Below, piece by piece: positions 49,701-58,100 of a stretch of DNA of 64,000 nucleotides. A program made the position numbers and the translations under genes. How positions within the stretch are numbered: the first letter of the stretch is position 1; the number at the start of each line of letters is the position of its first letter. The notes below the pieces were generated by a model. The model saw nothing but the letters and a program-made list of their open reading frames with translations. It was not told the DNA's origin and did no database searches. The stretch is from Lewinellaceae bacterium (GTDB lineage: Bacteria > Bacteroidota > Bacteroidia > Chitinophagales > Saprospiraceae): the NCBI GenBank assembly GCA_020636025.1, contig JACJYQ010000005.1, positions 434,001-498,000 on the forward strand, given 5' to 3'.

Positions 49701-52700
49701 GGTATTCAGATCAATCTGCGATACTGTACAATTCAGGGTTGCAGGTGATGCAATTTGGGCAACCGGTTCACTGGCATCAGGGAAAATTTCCACCTGAGCA
49801 GTAGAAGTACAACCATTGGTCGTATTGGTCACCAGAATTTCATAAACACCTGGCGCATCTACCTGTGGGTTCTGAATATTGGTTGGCGATACAAAATTGC
49901 CACCGGAGATAGTCGACCAGTTGTATGTAAAGTTTGGCCCTGTACTTGAGCTGCTACCATCTAGACTGAGAGATGGTTGAACACAGGTAAGCGTGTCAGC
50001 GGCACCAGCATTGGCAATTGGCGGGGCCAGATCGCTGTCGACCAATGTGCTAAATGAAGCAGTACAATTATTTTGCGTATCGGTTACAAGAAGCGTATAG
50101 GTTCCTGGTGCACCGGCATTGAGTTGCAAGGTTCCCTGGCCTCCCAGAATTTCACCGTCACTTGTACTCCACTGATAGCTGTAATTTGACCCGGAAGAAG
50201 AACCTGTACCATCTACCAACACCGATAAAACGGAACAAGTAATAATTCCCTGTGGAGCTGCAATGGAAGTGGGTACGTTAGCATTGCTGGTTACCATAGT
50301 AGACGCTGTACTGGTGCATCCATTCGTTGTGTTGGTTACCTGAAGGACGTAAGTGCCAACAGCAGTTACAGTTGGCGTTAATGTATTACCACCCATGCTG
50401 ATATTACCGCTGACGGTTGTCCAGTTGTAACTGAAATTAGGGCCGGTACTGCTCCCTGCCCCACTCAACTGGAGGTTTGGATTAACACAAGTGATCTCGC
50501 CTCCCGGGGCTACAACCGCAACAGGCGGCGCCAGATCATCATCCACAACGGCAACATCCGTAGACGTACATCCATTGCTGGTATTTGTAATCAAAAGGGT
50601 ATAGGTTCCGGTAGAACCAACCAATGGATTTAGGGTGGAGTCTCCACTAATAATATTTCCTCCATTGGAAGCTGTCCATAAGTATGTGAAATTTTGCCCG
50701 GAAGAAGATCCGCTGGCATCCAGATTCAGATCGTTGACAACGCAGGTGAGCGTCCCATCAGGACCTGCATCCGTAATTGGCGGAATATTATCTGCAACTA
50801 CATCCACGGTATCTGCAGCATTACAACCATTTGTAAGGTTGGTTACAACCAGGATATACGATCCGGTTTCATCCACTATCGGGTCCAAGGTGTCATCTCC
50901 ACTAATAATATTCCCGGGATTCGCCGACCATTGGTACACAATGTTTGAATCAACAGAAGAACCACTGCCATCCAATGGTATGGAACTGACCACACAAGTA
51001 ATTACGTCGTTCACATTTGCAACGGCTGTTGGGTCAGTAAAATCTCCTATTATGGTTGATGAGTTTGTATTTGAACAGCCCATCTGATCCGTGACGGTTA
51101 CTGTATAAGTACCAACCCCAAGATTGGAAAGATCCTGAAGTGTATCGCCGGTTGACCAAAGATAATTATAGGATGGGTTGCCTCCACTCACCGTCAAATC
51201 AATACTTCCTCCATTTGGTGCATAACAATTTACGTTTTGTATGGCTGTAGAAGGAGCGAGAGGTGGTGGCGATTGTACAATGAAATTTTGCACATTGGTA
51301 CAACCAAATCCATCTAAAACGGTAACCGAGTAATCACCTGGTATCAGGTTTACCGGATCCGGAATATTTGAAATGTTTGTAGGGCCACTCCAGGTGTAAT
51401 TATATGGACCTTGCCCGCCAACTACCGTGGTATTAATAGAACCATTGTTCATATTGGAACATGTAGCATTGGTCACAACACCTGTTAAATCAAGTGTCGA
51501 TTCTGTTACCAATACTGCCCCGGCACCCGCTCCCGGGCAACCAAATGAGTCAATGACGCTAAATATTTGATACAAGCCCGGCTGATCAACTATCAGCGTA
51601 TATGAATTGCCATTTATGTTTGGAATTGGGTCCAAAGGATCGCCATTCAACGAAACTGTCAGCTCAAATGGAGCCTTCCCAAGCAGATTTACCGGTATTT
51701 CAGCTGTTTGTCCAGGACACAATTGTGGACCAGGAGGGATAATTTGTGCAACTGGAGTTGGAGAAACTTTGATTCTGGCAATTGCCGTTTTCGTTTTACC
51801 ACAGGCATCAGTAATGGTAACCGTGAAATTGGTACTTGAAGAAACGAAGGCAGAAACTTCAGGATCACTGCTTCCTGTATTCCACAGGTAGGTATATGGC
51901 TCAACGCCACCTTCAACCGTTACCCCTACTGTACCAACACCTGCCGGACCACAAATGGTGATCGTATCGGCTAGTGGCGCCAGTGGGTGATAATCCAGAA
52001 TGGTGAGTGTCTCTTCTGGCATCAGGCAGGAGCATGGATTGTTTAGTGTAATTACAATCGTTTCTGCACCTTCATCAATCAGGTCATTGATGATATTAAC
52101 CGGGAAATACACCTGATCCAATCCTGCCGGAATAACAATGGTAAATGGAATGGGCGAATAATCCACGCCTGTAGTCGCGGTTCCAGTCACCGTAAAAGAT
52201 ACAGGCAATGGTTGCGACAAATTTGTTCCAAGACGGTCAATCAGCAGCTCCACCGTACCACAGCCTTCTACAACTTCGTCAATATCAGGTTGGCCGTCTA
52301 CCAGCCAGTCAATAGAGGCAGCGCCACCACCATCAAAAGAACCTGCTTTCAGGAATACCGCAGAATCGTACAAGCCATCACTTACGTCGGCAATTCCCAG
52401 TTTGATGTGATATGTCGAACATGGAATTACATTCGCAACAGCAATCATTTGCTTGGTAAAACCATCATATTGTAGCTCCTGAGAGGCCGGACCATTGGCA
52501 GGCGTTTGAGGAGGCAAACAGTTGCACACACCGCCTGTTTCACAATTATCGAGTCCCAGAGGAGTATTCGCTGTATAAAATCCAGGGTTTGTTACGTGGT
52601 TAATCGTATTAATGGTAATTGGCGTATTGGTTGAAGGCAATACGGCGAGATTTTGAATGCCCCCTGGAATTCCAGGACCGGAAATAAAAAATCCAAATAC

Positions 52701-53528
52701 GTCATTAAACGAGGATTGTACATATTCACAATACTCTTCAGAAGCAAAAGCATATCGGAAAGTGAGAGGCGTTTGCGTTGGAGTAAAGTCGAATTCGACA
52801 ATTGCTTCATCAAATAGTGGCCCCACAGCAATCCCTGCCAAATCAGGATCACCACCTCCCGAGCCTCCGCCTCCTGCACTATCCGAGTTGTTAGGACCTG
52901 GCGCCACGTTTATTGAACCAGAACACATGATCATGCCAGTTTCAAAGCCAATATTGGTAAGTCCATTAAAGAATTTACCAATCTCACCAGCACCGGAAAA
53001 TGTCACGTTGGTCACATCAAAGCAGTTACCACCAATAAACACCTCGCGAATCAGTTCTTCAGCTCCGGCGTTCTCTACCGTAAGTACAGCCATATCTGCC
53101 TGAGAGGGTTCATTGTATTTTATAGCACAGCCAACACATGAAATGGACACATAATGCCGTGGAGGGTCATCAGGCGACCATGAACAGGGATAATGCAATT
53201 TCACCTGTGCAATGGATGATTTTGCCCTGAATGTTATCATGTGTCGGGCCACGTCAACGCTCAACAACTCAGCTGATGGCTCGAATAAAGAAACATCTGG
53301 GATACAACTTCCCAGCACGTTATCCGGGGGAACAATGAAACTGTACGTCTCTCCCTTTTTTAAGTGAAATAGATCAATTGTTTGATCCTGATCGTAAGCC
53401 GTAACAACATGACGGGATTTGTCAACATCGAGTACTACAAGTCCATCACCGGTTTGGGCGGCAATTTTTCCGGAAAGCGTAATAAGAAGGACAAATACAA
53501 ATAGATTGCGGAGTGTAAAATGGAACAT
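46713..53528 (-). CDS. Giant T9SS type B-sorted adhesin with tandem Ig/PKD-like domains
   Basis: This surface protein of 2271 residues has a signal peptide (MFHFTLRNLFVFVLLITLSG, cleavage near IAAQ). Approximate domain order: choice-of-anchor L (170-400, containing YAFASEEYCEYV); Calx-beta (400-505); PKD-like (515-590); two SprB-like repeats (680-825); 14 tandem Ig/PKD-like domains of ~84 residues (831-2004), each with an LTC and an NGCTST cysteine; another SprB-like module; an Ig-like module; and the gliding-motility C-terminal (type B) sorting domain (2170-2271, IPNAFTPDHSNTLNDIF; VYDRWGELLF; GWDGNYRDKP). It should be exported by Sec, then T9SS, and anchored at the surface. PorX, SprA and GldG in the window belong to the same apparatus. 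Confidence 0.93.
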   Translation of the reverse strand: MFHFTLRNLFVFVLLITLSGKIAAQTGDGLVVLDVDKSRHVVTAYDQDQTIDLFHLKKGETYSFIVPPDNVLGSCIPDVSLFEPSAELLSVDVARHMITFRAKSSIAQVKLHYPCSWSPDDPPRHYVSISCVGCAIKYNEPSQADMAVLTVENAGAEELIREVFIGGNCFDVTNVTFSGAGEIGKFFNGLTNIGFETGMIMCSGSINVAPGPNNSDSAGGGGSGGGDPDLAGIAVGPLFDEAIVEFDFTPTQTPLTFRYAFASEEYCEYVQSSFNDVFGFFISGPGIPGGIQNLAVLPSTNTPITINTINHVTNPGFYTANTPLGLDNCETGGVCNCLPPQTPANGPASQELQYDGFTKQMIAVANVIPCSTYHIKLGIADVSDGLYDSAVFLKAGSFDGGGAASIDWLVDGQPDIDEVVEGCGTVELLIDRLGTNLSQPLPVSFTVTGTATTGVDYSPIPFTIVIPAGLDQVYFPVNIINDLIDEGAETIVITLNNPCSCLMPEETLTILDYHPLAPLADTITICGPAGVGTVGVTVEGGVEPYTYLWNTGSSDPEVSAFVSSSTNFTVTITDACGKTKTAIARIKVSPTPVAQIIPPGPQLCPGQTAEIPVNLLGKAPFELTVSLNGDPLDPIPNINGNSYTLIVDQPGLYQIFSVIDSFGCPGAGAGAVLVTESTLDLTGVVTNATCSNMNNGSINTTVVGGQGPYNYTWSGPTNISNIPDPVNLIPGDYSVTVLDGFGCTNVQNFIVQSPPPLAPSTAIQNVNCYAPNGGSIDLTVSGGNPSYNYLWSTGDTLQDLSNLGVGTYTVTVTDQMGCSNTNSSTIIGDFTDPTAVANVNDVITCVVSSIPLDGSGSSVDSNIVYQWSANPGNIISGDDTLDPIVDETGSYILVVTNLTNGCNAADTVDVVADNIPPITDAGPDGTLTCVVNDLNLDASGSSSGQNFTYLWTASNGGNIISGDSTLNPLVGSTGTYTLLITNTSNGCTSTDVAVVDDDLAPPVAVVAPGGEITCVNPNLQLSGAGSSTGPNFSYNWTTVSGNISMGGNTLTPTVTAVGTYVLQVTNTTNGCTSTASTMVTSNANVPTSIAAPQGIITCSVLSVLVDGTGSSSGSNYSYQWSTSDGEILGGQGTLQLNAGAPGTYTLLVTDTQNNCTASFSTLVDSDLAPPIANAGAADTLTCVQPSLSLDGSSSSTGPNFTYNWSTISGGNFVSPTNIQNPQVDAPGVYEILVTNTTNGCTSTAQVEIFPDASEPVAQIASPATLNCTVSQIDLNTSGTSIGTDYVYDWSGPGLLTPNDDLNAMVDQPGTYTLLVTNTANGCTSQTTVDVPQDIVSPSADAGPDMILDCNNPQQQIGGSGNPSGSNYSFDWTGPGIVTGANTPGPIVDQAGMYTVVVTNTDNGCTQTDVVDLTEDFVNPQVTAGPGFQLTCVDNTYTMQTTGSTGANFTYQWSTVQGSFVGPTDVLNPTVDGAGNYTILVTNTTNGCTSTALVQITQANDVPTAIANSAPLLTCATTSLTLSGSGSSTGSEFTYQWNATNGGNIVSGAQGLNPLIDEPGTYTLIVFNTLNSCASNSSVVVQQDITPPNIDAGASPTITCTDVTVDLGGSVSSSGTFDYQWQAINNGNITNGSNTLTPTVDAAGTYILTVTSQANGCTSTDQVDVLIDQVTPLTAIQQPDILTCAVPQISIDATQSSTSNMDYSWTTSGGNIVDQSNPLQPVVDAPGTYTLLVTSNINGCTSSQTVTVPQDIVNPVASAGSNGLLTCATTTLQLDGNGSSQGANFSYSWVTSDGQIQSGGTGLSPTVSAGGTYVLTVMDDVNGCTSTDNVLVNVDTQLPNVAIASPGLITCTVPQVTLNGSGSQGGSNISYTWTTGNGTIVGGTNSNSAVVSSAGNYTLTLLNSTNGCSASETVVVTDNIVLPNAEAGPPFMLTCTVTQVSLEGSGSTGTNYTYGWTTSDGQIVSGGNGLQPIVNQNGTYLLTVTNTLTGCTQTDDVEVLVETNIPTDLAVDLVKPTCHDNDGVITFGTVTGGIGPYVYSINGGQTFTPALDFGQITPGTYDLWIQDANGCEYHESLIVPQAPDPNISIDPSFKIILGDSLTLHAVLPPGYPLSLIDTITWTPLDGLTFDNYTIPGLLSPTAKPFKSTEYLVVVTSKDGCEAQDRVLVRVDNEPHIYIPNAFTPDHSNTLNDIFMIFADNKQIQQVDKFQVYDRWGELLFTDSGFMPNDPAHGWDGNYRDKPMTPAVFVYYAEIRLIDGRVLLYKGDVTLVR
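47515..51035 (-). repeat. Fourteen ~252-bp coding repeats in adhesin
   Basis: The coding region of residues ~831-2004 consists of 14 units of about 252 bases, diverged in DNA but uniform in pattern: xLTC, then DGSGSSxGxNFxYxWxT, PxVDxxGTYTLxVTNTxNGC. Divergence among units is much greater than in the TPR gene, indicating an old expansion. Confidence 0.88.
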
Positions 53529-54134
53529 ACGCGTAGAGAGAAATGGTACAAAGGATGATTAATGCCAATTGTTTTCAGAAGGAAAGGCAAACAAAATCTT
53601 TCCCAAAGGAAAGATTCAAATGATCAGGAAAATGCTGCTTGTTCAGCTCAAATAGGAAATAAAAGAACCGAAAAGGGAAATTGTATTTCCGAGCTCCTAT
53701 TAATACAAGGCAGCATTTAATTGATCATTTGTGTTTGCATACATGGGAAATAGGCACAATTTAATTAGAAATATGGTAATTATTGCCGCAAGATTAATGA
53801 AATTCCTTCGCCAATCAAAGCAAACTAACAAAAAACAGAAGGCCCGAACTGGTGATGTTGATCAGGTGTTTAAACGGCCAACAACCACCTTCATTAATTT
53901 CGAAAAACATCAAACTGAAACATGCATTCCAAATTTTATTCTTTTGGCCTGGAAATTTTTTCTGAAAACCTGCGTTTTAGGTTGTCCGCTTCGGAGCGGT
54001 GATGTAAGTTTGCGACAATGAATAAAAAAGGGATACTTCTTTTTGAATATCTCTAAGGAGCCTTACCCGGCAAATTCCCTTCCAGCTTTGTAATCAGCTC
54101 CTAATATTGATGAGTCAACTATTATTGATGGACA
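53529..54134. other. Intergenic region with hairpin, adhesin leader
   Basis: About 600 bases between the divergent adhesin and CorA genes. A perfect 9-bp hairpin, AATCTTTCC-CAAA-GGAAAGATT, lies at 53595-53616, some 67 bases upstream of the adhesin start, and on the minus strand is followed by TTTTGTTT. No clear TAnnTTTG element was found for the adhesin. An open frame at 53731-54021 is judged non-coding. Nothing else was recognised. Confidence 0.5.
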
Positions 54135-55088
54135 GTGATCCGTTACTTTATTCGAGAAAAACGACGCCTGGTCGAACTGACCGAGCCGGATCCAGGTTGC
54201 TGGATTCACCTGGCACCTCCATTCGCGCCTGACGAACTGGAGGAATTTGCGCATCGTTTCGAATTTGATCAGGCATTCCTTACCGACTCACTTGACCTTG
54301 ATGAGAGAGCCCGCTACGAAAGGGACGAGGACATCCGATTTATCCTGATAAATACCCCGGTTAAAAACAGCAACGCTGTAGGAGAGAACGAGGCTTACTT
54401 TATGACGGTGCCAATTGGCATCATCCTGACCATTGAGCACATCATTACCATTTCTGCCTTTGAAACACCGGTACTCGAAAAATTCCTGGATAACAATGTG
54501 CGCGACTTCAATCCGGCAGATGAAAAACGCTTTGTACTCCAAATGCTGGAGCAAAACGTTTACCACTTTTTGTCCTGTCTGAAAACCCTGAATTTACGCC
54601 GGAACCGAATTGAAAAAGAATTGCTGCACAGCAGCAGAAATGCTGAATTGAAACAGCTGCTTTCCATTGAAAAAAGCTTAGTATATTTTGTCAACTCATT
54701 GAATGCCAACGAGTTGCTCAAAATGAAAATGAAACGCACCGACTTCCTCCACATCAATGGAGATGAAGACCTGACTGATCTGTTTGAGGACATCATCATC
54801 GACAATTCCCAGGCATTGTCCATGTCCAATGTGTACACCAACATCTTGAACGGCACCATGGATGCCTACTCCAGCATCATTTCCAACAACCTGAATGTAA
54901 TCATCCATCGCCTGACAGTAATCACGGTTGTACTCATGGTACCAACTTTGATATCCTCTTTCCTGGGTATGAATCTCTCCAGCGGCCTGCCGCACGACAA
55001 ACCCTGGGCTTTCTACTTCGCCATAGGCCTTACCGGTGTAGTCACCGTTTTACTTTATTGGCTTATGAGCAAACGGAAAATGCTTTAG
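54135..55088 (+). CDS. corA: CorA-family divalent cation (magnesium) transporter
   Basis: The 317-residue protein has a large cytoplasmic alpha/beta plus helical N-domain, then two C-terminal membrane helices. The first ends with the invariant GMN selectivity motif (SSFLGMNLSSGL) and the second is FYFAIGLTGVVTVLLYWLM, with basic residues (SKRKML) at the end. The only available start is GTG 54135: an in-frame stop (TGA 54126-54128) lies three codons upstream, and no in-frame ATG follows early. CorA pentamers take up Mg2+ or Co2+. It converges on sprA across a GATCAGTGATCA repeat. Confidence 0.93.
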   Translation: MIRYFIREKRRLVELTEPDPGCWIHLAPPFAPDELEEFAHRFEFDQAFLTDSLDLDERARYERDEDIRFILINTPVKNSNAVGENEAYFMTVPIGIILTIEHIITISAFETPVLEKFLDNNVRDFNPADEKRFVLQMLEQNVYHFLSCLKTLNLRRNRIEKELLHSSRNAELKQLLSIEKSLVYFVNSLNANELLKMKMKRTDFLHINGDEDLTDLFEDIIIDNSQALSMSNVYTNILNGTMDAYSSIISNNLNVIIHRLTVITVVLMVPTLISSFLGMNLSSGLPHDKPWAFYFAIGLTGVVTVLLYWLMSKRKML

Positions 55089-55089
55089 G

Positions 55090-55163
55090 AGTGATCAGTG
55101 ATCAACGATCAGTGTACAGTGATTATAAAATATTGATCACTGAACACTGATCACTAATCACTA
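55090..55163. repeat. GATCAGTGATCA word hairpin between corA and sprA
   Basis: The left arm GTGATCAGTGATCAACGATC continues to 55124; the right arm (55133-55163) is its approximate reverse complement (ATTGATCACTGAACACTGAT...). It spans the whole gap between the convergent genes, starting two bases after the corA stop and touching the sprA stop. Confidence 0.85.
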
Positions 55164-58100
55164 ATTCAAGGAGAACTGCACCGTCACTCCCGAATTCACG
55201 GTTGTGATCGGGAACGATTGGGAAGTCTTCGGCACTGTTTTTCTGTAATCCGTAAACAATCGCAGTTTCAGGCGTTTGTTCAGCGCATATTCAACCGATG
55301 GGTTGATACTTACTGTTCTGGCACCTCTGGTAGGAACTGCTTTGTTCGGACTGTCGAGCAAGTGATTGGTTGTGATATCATCCCTTACTTCAAAGTCAAA
55401 TTTGAAGGTCATGTCATTGGCAGAGCTTCCACCACCTCGTCCCGGTAACGGTACAGGTGGATTATTCTTTTTCGACTTACGACTACTCTTCTTGCTCTTG
55501 CCTTTTTTCTTGCCCGTCAAAAATGGAATATTCACATCTTTCAATCGATATCCAAATCCGGCGGAGTAGCTGGTAGACCGGCTTTCAGCTAACTGGTAAT
55601 CGATAAAGGACATAGCCAGAGAGCGTGTCTTTTTGAAATCAGCCTTAAAGGTCATTTCGTTTTTCAATTTCACATCAATGCCAAAGAGCGGCTGCAACTG
55701 CTCGTTGATCACTATCTGTGGAATTTCATATCGGGCAACATAGTTGTAATTCAACTCATCGATCTGATACGGATTCGTTGGGTCAAAGAACAGGTCGGTA
55801 TTGTATGAATTCACCGTTAGAGTGTTCTTATACCCGTGTGATATCTGTATGCTGGCAAAAATGTCCTTCAGGTTACCCAATTTATTCAAGCCATTATAGC
55901 TGAGTTTCCAGTTTACCGATGGCAGTGTTTTGAAAATATCTAATTGCACGGTATTCGGGTCAGCTTTTGTATAGGCTGAAATAAATGCCGGGATCAGCAC
56001 CTGCTGCTGAATTTTACCAAATCCTTCTGCATAACCAATATCAGTTTCGTGCTGGCCCTGTGTTGGTGCATCAACACCAAGGCGTTTGGAAATAACTGGC
56101 CGGTTCTGTTCGTAGCGTTCAAAAATACCGTTGATGTCATTGTCGAACAGTGTTTGTAGCGAGAAATAGCTGATGGTGTAGCTTCCCATATCTCGCATAG
56201 CGCGATGTTCAAATGCTACTGAATCAGGTCCCAGAGCAAAGTTTTGATCCTTAAACAACTCCGTGCTGTTGCGCGTATACTGCTTGTTTGCAGTTACTTC
56301 CACCCGGAAATCCTTAAACGGTTCAATAGTAAGCGCAGCATCAAAGGATTGTGTATAGTTACGCAACACCTGCTGGTTCAGCTCTGGTCGGTGGGTAATC
56401 CAGCCATTTTGACCGGCTTCATCGAGCCAGGAACTGCGCGGCTGCACACCTGCTATAAAGGCCCAACCCGGAGCGTCGAATCCTTCGCTCAAGCCCATCA
56501 ATTTGGTATCTGGTGTAAAGCCCGGAATTACTGTGCTGTAATTTTCGGTATAGTTAAATCGGGCCTTCCTGATCAACATAAGCGGTCTGAGGGCAATGCG
56601 CTCTGCCAGGGACGGATCCCTGTCTTTCTTTTCTTTCGACTTTTTATCCTTTTTCTTGTCCTTCTTCGACTTTCCTTTTGAGGCTCCACCGGAAGCAGGA
56701 TCATTCGGATCAGAAGGATTGGATGGATCAATTCCGCCTGGTCCGCCACCCGCAGCCGGGTCTTTGCCACCGTTGATGCTGTTGTCTTGCGGATTGTTAT
56801 TCCGTGGATCAGCAGGGTTTTTCGACATATTCCGGTCGATTGTCGGATTGTTCCGGCCTCCGGATTTATCATTTCCTGCAGGAACTCTTCCTCCCGGGAG
56901 TGGACCGGCATCATTGCCCATTCCTGGCCTGGAAGGACTATTTCGACCGCGGTTGTTGCCGTTCTTGGATGATGAACCAGGACTGTTGATCTTCTTCAGG
57001 TATTTGCTCTTGTTGTAGAGTTGTTCCAGATTGAAGTCGCCATTTATCTGCCGCGTATTGGTATTTTGGATCACATTACCCAAACTGCGTTCATTCACCA
57101 GATCCTGGTAATCTCCAGCATTAAAATTTTGAAGCTTTAGTGATTGGGCCGTCCAGGTATACCCGGCTGTATAGGATGCCTTCATGTTGATCCATTCCAG
57201 ATATGGGATCACTTTGAAAGGCAATGTCCAGTTCAGGCTGGCGCTGTGTGTGTATCCTTTAGGTCGGCCAAGCTTCAGGAAGTTTTCCCAAAGAATTTGC
57301 CGGCGTTCTTGTAAGGTAATGTGTCTACCATCCTCATACTCAAGCGGTTCATCAATGAGGCTTCTGGCTGTTGCATCAAAATTAAACCGCAATGACTGTG
57401 CAATGGTCCACCCCAGATCATAGTTGCGATCCCAGGTGAAACGGCGGTTATAATAGGTATTCAATTCAGGATCCTCCCCGGCGAAGCGATAGGTTGTAAC
57501 AGACGCCAATCGCTCCAGATTGGTGCTGAAACCATAGGTTTCGGGAAGTGGATTGAAGTTAAACTCCGTGATAAATTTCAGGAACTTGTCCTTTTTGATC
57601 AGGCTCTTGAATGGCTTGATCGGCTTCATCCCGGTTGAGTACTGCCAGTCAATGGCCCCTTTATACTGATCCTGTACGGCGCTCTGAATAAATGGCGAGC
57701 GGTTCTTTTGCTGGTTGAAGGCGTAGGTCAGGCTGAAGTTCTCAATATTCCATGGCAGCGGCACTTTTCTGGGTTTGCCTCTGTGTTCCTTGCGCACATT
57801 GGTAAAGTTGTAGCCACGAACGATTGTAACGTCCTGCGCCATTTCCTTAATTTGGTTCTTGATCACTGGATCCGGTTCATCGCGGATCTTGTCCTTCAGT
57901 TTGATATCAAGATCGTAAGGGTCGTACTCCGGATTCTTGGTTACATTGGAATACTGAGCGTAAAACGGCAGTTTCACACCTGATTTCTCCGGCAACAGTT
58001 TTCCAAGCTCCAGATTCGTAGACAAATCATATTGAATGATTTCTTCCCGCTGACGCTGGGCGAGCTTTTCTTCAATGCTACCCCAGCCTATACTGGTATA

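Noticed and set aside
47475..53103. Several 60-150 codon ORFs antisense to the adhesin
   Set aside because: They occur in the same phase of repeat units and reflect composition of the repeated coding sequence.
53731..54021. 96-codon ORF upstream of corA
   Set aside because: GTG start, no recognisable domain or signal peptide, Lys/Arg-rich composition, and no supporting promoter; kept as intergenic.
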